A DNA stretch of 64,000 nucleotides from JAMXLO01 sp963719805. GTDB taxonomy: Bacteria; Pseudomonadota; Alphaproteobacteria; Acetobacterales; Acetobacteraceae. A program made the position numbers and the translations under genes. Shown here piece after piece: positions 25,852-33,999 of the stretch; positions within the stretch are counted from its first letter, which is position 1, and the number at the start of each line of letters is the position of its first letter. The stretch spans positions 310,001-374,000 of the forward strand of contig CAVRDF010000001.1 of the NCBI GenBank assembly GCA_963719805.1. The letters run 5' to 3'. The notes below the pieces were generated by a model, which did not search any database, was not told the DNA's origin, and saw nothing but the letters and a program-made list of their open reading frames with translations.

Positions 25852-27927
25852 CTACCGCCGCCCAGGGGCGGCGAGGGAAATGTAGCCATGCTCATCCACC
25901 CGTGCCCGCCACCCCGGCGGCACGACCGTCGTCGAATCCATCGCCTCGATGATCGCCGGACCTGCTATTTCCATTCCCGCCACCAGCCCATCGCGCCAAT
26001 GCACCGGCGTCTCCACAAAACCGCCGAACCACACGTCTCGCCGCCGCTCTCGCGCCATTGCCGCATTGCCGCGCTGCGCCAACACCAGATCCGGCAGTCG
26101 CCCAAGCGCGGTGAGCCGCAGGTTCACCAGCTGCACCCGCTCGGCCCGGTTCGCGTGCCCATACGTCTGTTCATGCTTCGCGTGGAACGCCTCGGCCAAC
26201 GCCTCCAAACTGGCGCGCGTAATCGCGCCATCGGCTATCGGTAGCGTCAGTTCGTACGCCTGCCGCCGGTAGCGGACGTCTGCCTGCCGCAGCAGTGCCT
26301 GCCGCTCCGCCGGCACCCGGGCGGCGCGCAGCATTTCGCGCCCGGCCGCTTCCATGCCTTCGATGGCGTCGGTCACTCGTGCCGGATCGATGCTGCCCAA
26401 ATCGGCATAGAGCGTGCGCGAATAGTCGCGGCGCAGATCGCTCGCCACCAGCCCGAGCGCCGAAAACGCCCCCGGCACCGGCGGCACGATCACTTCTGGA
26501 ATTTGCAGTTCCTCTGCCAGTGACGCCGCGTGCACCGGCCCGGCACCGCCAAATGCGATCAGGCTGAACTCGCGCGGATCGTGCCCGCGCTCGATCGACA
26601 CGATGCGCAGCGCCTGCGCCATGTTGCTGTTCACCACCTCGATGATGCGCGCTGCCGCTTCTGGCACGCTCAGTCCCAGCGGCCGCGCCACCGCCGTGCC
26701 GATCGCACGCTCGGCTGCCGCGCGATCGATGCGCAGATCGCCGCCGAGCAACGCCTCCCGGTCCAGGTAGCCCAGCACCACGTTCGCATCCGTCACAGTC
26801 GGCTGCGTGCCGCCCGTGCCGTACGCCGCCGGACCCGGCACCGCACCCGCGCTGTGCGGCCCGGCCTTCAGCGAGCCGCCCGGATCCACCCAGGCAATCG
26901 ACCCTCCGCCGGCGCTGACTTCCGCCAGGTCGATCACCGGCACCCGGATCGGATGACCGGTACCGTGCATCCAGCGATTGGCGTGCCCTGAGCCGCCGAC
27001 TTCGTATTCTGCCGTCACCGACACTTCGCCATCGGCAATCACGCTGGCCTTGGCCGTCGTGCCGCCCATGTCGAACGAGATCAGGTTTGGCCGCGCCAAC
27101 TGCCGCCCGGCCAGAGATGCAGCGATCACGCCCGCGGCGGGACCGGACTCCACCGCCATCGCCGGCATGCGTAAACCCTCGGCGATGTCGAACACGCCGC
27201 CCGCAGATCCCATCACGTGCAGCTTCGGCAGGCCGAGTTCGGAAACCGCGTTTTGCAGGCGCTCCAGATACGATCCCAGCACGGGCCCAACGACCGCGCA
27301 CACCGCGGTCGTGCTGGCGCGTTCGAATTCGCGGATCTCCGGCAGTACCTCGCTCGACAGGTACACCGGGATATCCGGCAACCCCGCACGCAGCGCCTCG
27401 CCAATGCGCCGCTCATGCGCATCGTTCAGGAACGAGAACAGCAGCGACACCGCGACAGTCTGCAACCCCGCGTCCCGAATCGACTGGATCAGCGCCGGCA
27501 GCTCATCCTCGGCCAGTGGTGTGACCACTTCGCCCTGTGCGTCGATCCGCTCGGTGATCTCGAAGCGCCAGCGGCGCGGCACCAGCACGGCCGGCGCATC
27601 TTGCATCAGGTCATACAGATCGGCACGCGACGAACGGCGCAGTTCCAGCAGATCGCGCATACCCCGCGTCGTGATGAAGCCGGCGCGTGCGCCCTTGTTC
27701 TCCAACAGCGCGTTGGTGACGACGGTGGTGGCATGGGACAGCAGCGCCACATCGTTCGCTGCGATGCGATTGGCCACCAACCCGTGGCGAACGCCGTCGA
27801 TCACCGCCTGGCCGAAATCCTGTGGCGTCGTTGGCAGCTTGGCGATCGCGATGCGGCCGGTGTTTTCCTCCACCAACGCGACGTCAGTGAATGTGCCACC
27901 GATATCGATGCCGATACGCCACGCCAT
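25852..27927 (-). CDS. hyuA: Hydantoinase A / oxoprolinase family subunit
   Basis: 691 residues with the actin-like ATPase fold: phosphate-1 motif IGIDIGGTFTDVALV at the N-terminus, SHATTVVTNALLE, the second phosphate motif ISFDMGGTTAKASVI, and FGGAGPVHAASLAEEL. It supplies the ATP-dependent step to HyuB. I start it at the ATG at 27927 (AGAAGGTG upstream); upstream in-frame sequence crosses the terminator hairpin and is not family-like. It is the first gene of the operon that runs left to 21128. The promoter must lie between 27927 and the terminator at 27976, or the start of transcription is further upstream. Confidence 0.95.
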   Translation of the reverse strand: MAWRIGIDIGGTFTDVALVEENTGRIAIAKLPTTPQDFGQAVIDGVRHGLVANRIAANDVALLSHATTVVTNALLENKGARAGFITTRGMRDLLELRRSSRADLYDLMQDAPAVLVPRRWRFEITERIDAQGEVVTPLAEDELPALIQSIRDAGLQTVAVSLLFSFLNDAHERRIGEALRAGLPDIPVYLSSEVLPEIREFERASTTAVCAVVGPVLGSYLERLQNAVSELGLPKLHVMGSAGGVFDIAEGLRMPAMAVESGPAAGVIAASLAGRQLARPNLISFDMGGTTAKASVIADGEVSVTAEYEVGGSGHANRWMHGTGHPIRVPVIDLAEVSAGGGSIAWVDPGGSLKAGPHSAGAVPGPAAYGTGGTQPTVTDANVVLGYLDREALLGGDLRIDRAAAERAIGTAVARPLGLSVPEAAARIIEVVNSNMAQALRIVSIERGHDPREFSLIAFGGAGPVHAASLAEELQIPEVIVPPVPGAFSALGLVASDLRRDYSRTLYADLGSIDPARVTDAIEGMEAAGREMLRAARVPAERQALLRQADVRYRRQAYELTLPIADGAITRASLEALAEAFHAKHEQTYGHANRAERVQLVNLRLTALGRLPDLVLAQRGNAAMARERRRDVWFGGFVETPVHWRDGLVAGMEIAGPAIIEAMDSTTVVPPGWRARVDEHGYISLAAPGRR

Positions 27928-27975
27928 GCAATGCACCTTCTGAATGCAACGCGCAGCATACCGGGGGACTAAGGG

Positions 27976-28021
27976 AAAAAAAGAGCAGGCATGCGCTGGT
28001 CGGGGAACCCCGCATGCCTGC
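27976..28021 (-). terminator. Strong rho-independent terminator (leftward)
   Basis: Perfect 11-bp inverted repeat GCAGGCATGCG (27985-27995) / CGCATGCCTGC (28011-28021) with a 15-base loop. Reading leftward it is followed by TCTTTTTTT. This is a textbook intrinsic terminator for the minus strand. It stands about 290 bp beyond the FHA gene and about 50 bp before the hyuA start. Confidence 0.92.
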
Positions 28022-28041
28022 TTCCACTGGCGCCGTGCCAA

Positions 28042-28312
28042 TCAGGGGGAACCGATGATACGAGGTCGGGGAGGACGTATATCGGTCTGATAGGCACTGG
28101 TGGCACCGGTAGTTATGGCCACCAGCCGTAGTGGCAATTGCGACCGCAACTCTCTGGTCGCAGAACGGGTTTACGCCCGTCACAGCTATTGCGATACAGG
28201 AAGGATGGTCTGCCACTTCCGGTCGAAAATCCGGCAGAAACGGCCCGATTATTGAGGCTGGGTTCCCCGGGAAATTGGCAGCGGATTTACCCGGACTTTT
28301 CCGGTTTGTTCC
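28042..28312 (-). other. Structured intergenic stretch, possible long 3' UTR or small RNA
   Basis: No convincing protein frame. Three inverted repeats are packed into 84 bp: CTGGTGGC/GCCACCAG (28097-28125), TGCGACC/GGTCGCA (28139-28162) and ACGGG/CCCGT (28165-28180). They lie upstream of the terminator on the minus strand. Confidence 0.4.
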
Positions 28313-29614
28313 CTACGACGACCGGCCACGCCTCGGCCGCAGCACAGCGACATTGCCGAAGGCGCTCTTGCGCTGCGTGCTGTCGGCCGCCTCGAGCCTG
28401 AGTTCGCTCTGGTACTCGCAGGTCAGCACGTAATTGCCGATACGCACGAGTGCTCCGTGCGGAAATGGTGCCGAACCGGTCAGCCGCTTGTTGTCGAGGA
28501 AGGTGCCGTTGGTGGAATTCAGGTCGGTAACGGTGACCTCGTCGCCTTCCACATCGATGCGGCAATGCGCGCGCGATACTTCCGGACCTTCCAGCAGCAA
28601 GGCACACGGCGCCGCGCGGCCTATCGTCAGTGAACCAGGCGGCAGGGCGATCCGCCGCACCGCCGATTCCGGCTGCACAATCACCAGGTGATGCTGCGGT
28701 TCGGCCAGTGCGCGCAACAGGTCGGCGGCGCGCAGGTTGAGCGTTGCATCGACCGATAGCTCTTCCTCTTCGTGGTCGCCACCCAGCGCGCGGGCGACTT
28801 CCGGCAACGCCGTGGCGGCAGCGCCCAGCGCCTGATTGAATTCCTCGGCGACAGAGTCCGACAGCGCCACGCGCAGCGCCTTGCCGTGCTGCCGTTCCAG
28901 CAGGCCGAGGCTCATCAGGTAGCTGATGTGGTCGCGCGTAGTCTGGAAATTCTGCCCGGTCAGGGTGAGCAGGGTTGCCGCCATCTGGTCTGCCAGGATG
29001 CCAGGCTCGTCGCTGGCGAAGCTGGACAGCCCGTAGCGCAGCTCCACCGCCATGTGCAGCAGGGTCCCGTGCGACAGCGAGTTGAGATGCCGGATCGCCT
29101 CGACCCGCCTGGCTCGCGACAGATTGCTGGCATCGAAAATGCGGTCCAGTGCCTGCCGCCACGGCTCACGGCAACGGTTCAGCGCCTGCAGAATGGCTGC
29201 GCGCGACTCCGCGTCCAGTTTCCGCGGCGGGCTTAGATGCAGGCCGGGCTCCAGCGCCGCGACGGTCGTGGCAAGCTCCTTCGCCAGCGCCAGCAGATGC
29301 CGATCGAAGAGATCGAGCAGCATCGGCGTCGGCACCACCACCGAACGGGCAGACAGCGCTCCGTTCGGCGGATCGATCACGCATAGCTGGAGGTCACGGA
29401 TCTCCAGAATGCGTTCCTTGACCGTGGAATCATCCAGCAGGAACACCTGCTTTACCAAGCCATACAGCTCGCCTACCGCTGCCCCCTCGCGGCCCGTGGT
29501 GCAGAGATGCGTCACGATGTGCCACTGCGCCCGCCGGAACAGGCGCGGGAAGTGGGCGTGCCAAATCGTCTGATAGGCCGACAGAAACCGAACAACCTCG
29601 CGCTCTGTCTGCAT
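28313..29614 (-). CDS. FHA-domain protein with an N-terminal helical/winged-helix-like region
   Basis: 433 residues. The C-terminal 110 form a forkhead-associated phosphothreonine-binding domain: LTIGRAAPCALL, EVSRAHCRI and LNSTNGTFLDNKRL contain the conserved Gly-Arg, Ser-x-x-His and Asn-Gly. The N-terminal 300 residues are mostly helical; residues 10-100 (LFRRAQWHIVTHLCTTG, VKERILEIRDLQLC) and 235-275 look like winged-helix segments, but I do not recognise the family. I start it at the ATG at 29614 (GAGGCGACC upstream); an ATG at 29668 is also possible. It has no transmembrane segment. No Ser/Thr kinase lies nearby to supply a phospho-ligand. Confidence 0.8.
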   Translation of the reverse strand: MQTEREVVRFLSAYQTIWHAHFPRLFRRAQWHIVTHLCTTGREGAAVGELYGLVKQVFLLDDSTVKERILEIRDLQLCVIDPPNGALSARSVVVPTPMLLDLFDRHLLALAKELATTVAALEPGLHLSPPRKLDAESRAAILQALNRCREPWRQALDRIFDASNLSRARRVEAIRHLNSLSHGTLLHMAVELRYGLSSFASDEPGILADQMAATLLTLTGQNFQTTRDHISYLMSLGLLERQHGKALRVALSDSVAEEFNQALGAAATALPEVARALGGDHEEEELSVDATLNLRAADLLRALAEPQHHLVIVQPESAVRRIALPPGSLTIGRAAPCALLLEGPEVSRAHCRIDVEGDEVTVTDLNSTNGTFLDNKRLTGSAPFPHGALVRIGNYVLTCEYQSELRLEAADSTQRKSAFGNVAVLRPRRGRSS

Positions 29615-29688
29615 AGGTCGCCTCGCGACACCCCCACTGGTCCGTTCCAGGGTAAACGATGCGGCCATGGGACGCAAAATGCAGTGCG

Positions 29689-30844
29689 TCACACCTCGGA
29701 CCTGAACCGGGCGACTTCCGTCCAGTCGATATCCATGCCGAACCCGGGCGCCTCGGTCAGATGGACCATCCCATCCCTGACCTCCGCTCCGCCACGGTGG
29801 ATGCCGTGGTGGATCGGATGCCGCCCGGCATCCCCAATGGCCTCTGCCGCAAAGGCCGCATCGCCGAAGGCAGAGACCAGGTGCGCGTGCACGTGCAGTG
29901 CCGAATGCGGCGCGATAATCACGCCCTTCTGCTCGGCGTAATGCGCAATGCGCAATGATTCGGTGAATCCGGCGGCCCGAGTCGAATCGAACTGCACGAA
30001 GCGGATCGCCCCGCAGTCGATGAAGTCGCGCACTGTGTAGCGGTGCCATTCGCGCTCGCCATGCGCCAGCGGGATTGGCGATGCCGCCGCCAGGCGCACA
30101 TAATCCGCCGGCTGCAGGTACCAGTGCAGCGGCTCCTCCAGCCAGAAGATGTCGTATGGCGCCACCGCTTCGGCGAAGCGGATGCAGCCCGCCACGTCGT
30201 ACGGCGCGTTCATGTCCAGCATCAGCGACACGTTCGGGCCGATCGCGTCACGCACCGCTTGGATGCGTCTCTGCTCATCGGCCAGCGCCAGCGCGCCGGT
30301 CTTCAGCTTTACCGCGCGATAGCCTTCCGCCACGAACCGCCCGAACTCCTCGGCACAGCGTTCCAATGGTTCGCCTTCGCGATAGTAACCGCCGGTCGCA
30401 TAGGTAAAGACCTCGGTGCGGGTTCCGCCAAGCATCCGGAACACCGGCATGTTCGCCGCCTTGCCCTTCAGGTCCCACAACGCGATGTCGATGCCGCCGA
30501 TGGCGGCCATTGCCTGCGGCCGTTGATTGCGCGGCAGCGGGGCGGGCATGCCATCCCAACCGCCGATCCCGCCCGGCCGTGGCGACGTCAGCGAAAACAG
30601 CCTTTGCCAGATCTCCGCGTGACCCAGCGGGTCCATGCCGGCGATCACGCCCGCGAACAGCTTCACCAGATCGCAGATCAACTTCTGCGGCCCACCGGCG
30701 ACCTCACCGTAGCCTACCAGGCCTTGATCGGTCCGCAGCTCGACCAGCACGACCTGGTCGCGCTCCATCCGCTCATGCGCGGTCCATCGAGGCTCGGCGT
30801 ACGGGTACGGACAGCGGGTGGGCGATAACTTCGGTGATACGCAT
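29689..30844 (-). pseudogene. Second enolase-superfamily (mandelate racemase-type) gene, N-terminal frameshift
   Basis: An ATG at 30844 with an excellent ribosome-binding site (AAGGAG) begins MRITEVIAHPLSVPVRRASM, the standard opening of this family, then hits TGA at about 30771-30773. The remainder of the protein, from MERDQVVLVELRTDQGLVGY onward, lies in another frame (ATG at 30768). The body is complete: Lys in AVKLKTG, metal ligands in LMLDMNAP, FWLEEPL and AHGEREW, and His in IAPHSALHVHAH. The mismatch is one extra or two missing bases near 30770-30776. Translation from 30768 alone would lack the first strand of the capping domain. Confidence 0.85.
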
Positions 30845-31090
30845 GGATGGCTCCTTGCACCGCGCCCAAGGTGTTACATGCGAAGTCGTCGCCGTCGAAT
30901 GCGGCATGCCGCCAGAACGTTGCGGTTTACTGGTTGTTAGCGACCGATCAGTAAAAGCAGTCCCAGCCGTCGTTGTTCCGTCCGAGCAACCTCTTGCGCG
31001 CCGCTGATCCCAGCGTTGACTGCCTGGCCAGTGCCGCCGGAAACGCGCGCCATTGGTGCAGCTTCCCGGTCTCGAGGAGATACAGGTTCT

Positions 31091-33574
31091 ATGCGTCTAA
31101 ATCAGCCGATCACGGACCACGAGGTCGATTTTCCAGCTGATGAGCCACTGGTGTCCCGGACGGACACAGGAGGCCGCATCACCTTTGCCAATCGGGCTTT
31201 TGTCACTGTGAGCGGATATAGCCCGGAAGAACTGATCGGCGAGCCGCATAATATCGTCAGGCATCCACATATGCCAAAGGAGGCGTTCGCCGATTTCTGG
31301 GCAACGCTGAAGGCCGGCCGGCCTTGGGAAGGGCTGGTGAAGAACCGCGCAAAGAACGGCGATTTTTATTGGGTGCGCGCCAATGCGACCCCAGTCGTCG
31401 AAGACGGCAAGGTCTCCGGCTATGTGTCCATTCGTGCGAAGCCGACGCGAGCGCAAGTTTCGGAGGCCGACGCCACCTACGCAAAGTTTTCCGCCGGCAG
31501 CGCGAAAAATATAGGCCTCCGCGACGGCCAAATCGTTCGAACTGGACCGGGCGCGCGATTGGGGCGCTTCTCCGCCAGTATGACGGGCCGTCTCATCGGG
31601 TCATTCGGTATCGTGATATTCGCGATGATCCTGGTCGGAGCGCTTGGACTGAGCGGCATGAGCAATGCGAACCAGGCGTTACGCACCGTCTATGAGGATC
31701 GAACCGTCTGCGCTGGGCAGATCGCTGACATTCTGAACACCATGAACCGCAACATCCGCCTGCTGATGCAAATTGCTGCTGACGACGCGGCGCCGGCGGA
31801 CAACCTGGCCACCATTCAGGCCAACATAAGCCACATCGACAAGGTCTGGGGTGCTTACGCGGCGACCTATCTGACACCCGAAGAGATGGGGCTTGCGAAG
31901 AACTTCGTGGAGCAGCGTGGCCGATTGGTACTGGGTGGCCTGCGGCCCGCCATTGCGATGGCCGAGCGCGGTGATCGCGCCGCCTTGCAAGCCCATGTCA
32001 AGTCGGTGCTTCCAGGGTTGTTTGATCCGGCCGAAGCAACGCTCAAGCAGTTGCTGGTGCTCCAGACCCGTGTCGCCGGTGAGGAGTACGGCAGCGCACG
32101 AGCGGCTTTTGGCATTCACATCTGGACGGTGATCGGCATCGTGTTGGCCTGCTGCCTGTTAGCCACAGGACTGGCGGTGTTGCTGTTGCGGACCGTTAGA
32201 GTAGCTCTGCGACAGATGACCGAAGGCTTCCATGCCATCGCCAGCAACGACGTCGCCTATGAGATACCGCTGCCGGCCGCCGACGAGTTTCGCCCGGTAG
32301 TCAATCAGTTGCGCGCGCTTCGCGCGAGACTCGTGTTTAATGCCAACGAGCGCGCCGAACGGGCCCTTGCCGCGGAAGAGAGTCGCCGTGTTGCGGTGCT
32401 GGATATGGCTACAACAGTTGAGCGCAATTCCGCTCAATCACTTGATGTGATCGGAACCGAAACCGCCCGCATGGCCGTTGCCGCCGATGCCATGGCCGCC
32501 GTGGCCGGGAGGGTCAGCGAGCATTCCAACAGCGTCGCGACCGCGGCGACCCAGGCGTTGGTCAGCGCTCAGGCCGTCGGCGCGGCAAGCGAGGAGCTCA
32601 GCGCCTCGATCAGTGAAATCTCCCGTCAAGTGGCGCAGGGTAGCAGCATTGCCCAGCGTGCCGTGGACAGCGGCAAGCGCGCGCATGAGCAGATCGAGTC
32701 GCTTTCCGTCGTCGCTGACAAGATTGGCGTCGTCGTGCAGTTGATCGGCAACATCGCCAAGCAGACCAATCTACTGGCGCTGAACGCAACCATAGAGGCC
32801 GCCCGAGCCGGCGAAGCCGGCAAGGGCTTCGCCGTCGTCGCCAGCGAAGTAAAGAACCTTGCCACCCAAACAGCACGCAGTACCGAAGAGATCGGCCGCC
32901 AGATCGATGATATCCAGAAGGCCACGAAGGGTGCTGTCACCGTCGTCGAAGAGATCGGGTCGGCGATTTCCGATATGTCCCAGGTGTCTGTCGCTGTCGC
33001 CGCTTCAGTTGAAGAGCAGGCGTCGGCGACTGCGGAGATCTCCCGCAACGTGGTCGAAAGCAGCCTGGCTATGCAATCGGTCACCGAGCAGATTACCAAG
33101 GTCTCCGAGGATGCCGCTGAGAGCGGCTTGCAGGCCGCCGGCGTCAGCAGCAGTGTCACGGCGGTCAATCAGAGCTTTGCCGAACTGCGCCAGAGCCTGA
33201 TCCGTACAGTTCGCACTGCTACACAGGATGCCGATCGCCGCATAGCGGTGCGCGTCGCGGTGGATGAACCCGCGACCTTGGTCCTGGCGGATGGTTCACG
33301 GCGGCCGTGCCGTCTGCGGGATGTCTCGCGTCAAGGCGTTCAGATGTCGCTGGATGGACCGCCTCCGACTGACAGTCGCGGAACACTGGTGTTGGGAATG
33401 GCCGGTGCGGACGCGCGGGTGGAACTCGAGGTTCGGGTACTCCGCCGACGGCGTTCTTGGTGCCTCGTTCGTCCCCGAAGAAATGTCGCCAGCCTTCCAA
33501 CGGGCGCTGGAACGATTGATCGAGGGCTCTCGAAAGGCGGCATGAAGAATGCGAGGACCGCCCCCGTGAAGTGA
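31091..33574 (+). CDS. PAS-MCP-PilZ chemoreceptor (methyl-accepting chemotaxis protein)
   Basis: N-terminal PAS domain of the Aer type (residues 10-120: TDTGGRITFANRAFVTVSGY, NIVRHPHMP, GFYWVRANATP-like), first membrane helix 168-190, a four-helix-bundle periplasmic sensor, second membrane helix 344-366, HAMP, then the MCP signalling hairpin whose tip (NLLALNATIEAARAGEAGKG) is near 555-585. After it, from about 713, comes a PilZ domain (DRRIAVRVAVDEPATL, LRDVSRQGVQMSL), the c-di-GMP-binding fold. The last part of PilZ is frameshifted near 33435: the expected YSADGVLGASFVPEE is in the next frame and ends at 33545. The annotated end at 33574 is therefore an artefactual tail rich in Arg. The start ATG follows GAGGAGATACAGG. 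Confidence 0.9.
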   Translation: MRLNQPITDHEVDFPADEPLVSRTDTGGRITFANRAFVTVSGYSPEELIGEPHNIVRHPHMPKEAFADFWATLKAGRPWEGLVKNRAKNGDFYWVRANATPVVEDGKVSGYVSIRAKPTRAQVSEADATYAKFSAGSAKNIGLRDGQIVRTGPGARLGRFSASMTGRLIGSFGIVIFAMILVGALGLSGMSNANQALRTVYEDRTVCAGQIADILNTMNRNIRLLMQIAADDAAPADNLATIQANISHIDKVWGAYAATYLTPEEMGLAKNFVEQRGRLVLGGLRPAIAMAERGDRAALQAHVKSVLPGLFDPAEATLKQLLVLQTRVAGEEYGSARAAFGIHIWTVIGIVLACCLLATGLAVLLLRTVRVALRQMTEGFHAIASNDVAYEIPLPAADEFRPVVNQLRALRARLVFNANERAERALAAEESRRVAVLDMATTVERNSAQSLDVIGTETARMAVAADAMAAVAGRVSEHSNSVATAATQALVSAQAVGAASEELSASISEISRQVAQGSSIAQRAVDSGKRAHEQIESLSVVADKIGVVVQLIGNIAKQTNLLALNATIEAARAGEAGKGFAVVASEVKNLATQTARSTEEIGRQIDDIQKATKGAVTVVEEIGSAISDMSQVSVAVAASVEEQASATAEISRNVVESSLAMQSVTEQITKVSEDAAESGLQAAGVSSSVTAVNQSFAELRQSLIRTVRTATQDADRRIAVRVAVDEPATLVLADGSRRPCRLRDVSRQGVQMSLDGPPPTDSRGTLVLGMAGADARVELEVRVLRRRRSWCLVRPRRNVASLPTGAGTIDRGLSKGGMKNARTAPVK

Positions 33575-33575
33575 G

Positions 33576-33605
33576 CAAGCGGTCTGGGTGATCGCAGGCC
33601 GCTTG
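33576..33605 (+). terminator. Hairpin directly after the chemoreceptor gene
   Basis: CAAGCGGTCTG (33576-33586) pairs with CAGGCCGCTTG (33595-33605), 11 bp with one G-U, loop of 8. It begins 2 bp after the stop but has no T-run, so it is a weak or Rho-assisted terminator candidate. Confidence 0.45.
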
Positions 33606-33628
33606 AGCTGATCTACCATCCAGAAGTC

Positions 33629-33667
33629 ATCGCATCCCAGTGGCGCATCCCAACGGCGCATCCCAAC
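33629..33667 (+). repeat. Short tandem repeat, 13-bp unit
   Basis: Two perfect copies of GGCGCATCCCAAC (33642-33654 and 33655-33667) preceded by one imperfect copy (33629-33641). Non-coding, between the chemoreceptor and the DUF3311 gene. Confidence 0.8.
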
Positions 33668-33777
33668 GGCGGGTTGAAGGGCCGCCAGGATCGAAGTTGG
33701 ATCACCATCCTCCAGCTGCCGCGGTTGCATCCGGGCCAGACAGGCGATAATCGATCTGCAACATTGGGGAGGATTCG

Positions 33778-33990
33778 ATGCCCGGCCGCCCAGATGAACA
33801 TCATCCCGCGCGCCCGGTCGCCTGGGCCCGGCTGCTGCTGCTAATCCCGTTCATCGCCATCCTTTGGGTGCCCTGGTACAACAGCATCGATCCCACATGG
33901 ATCGGCGTGCCCTTCTTTTACTGGTACCAACTGCTCTGGATCGTACTTGGCGCCATCATCATCGCCATTGTCTATCGGCTTGAGCACTGA
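33778..33990 (+). CDS. DUF3311 small membrane protein, permease partner
   Basis: 70 residues with two hydrophobic helices (LLLLIPFIAILWVPWYN and FYWYQLLWIVLGAIIIAIVY) separated by a short polar loop, the DUF3311 pattern. Such proteins are encoded directly before sodium:solute symporters of the MctP type and are thought to be a small accessory subunit. The permease begins 9 bp downstream, so they form one unit. Confidence 0.9.
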   Translation: MPGRPDEHHPARPVAWARLLLLIPFIAILWVPWYNSIDPTWIGVPFFYWYQLLWIVLGAIIIAIVYRLEH

Positions 33991-33999
33991 GAGGGCGCG

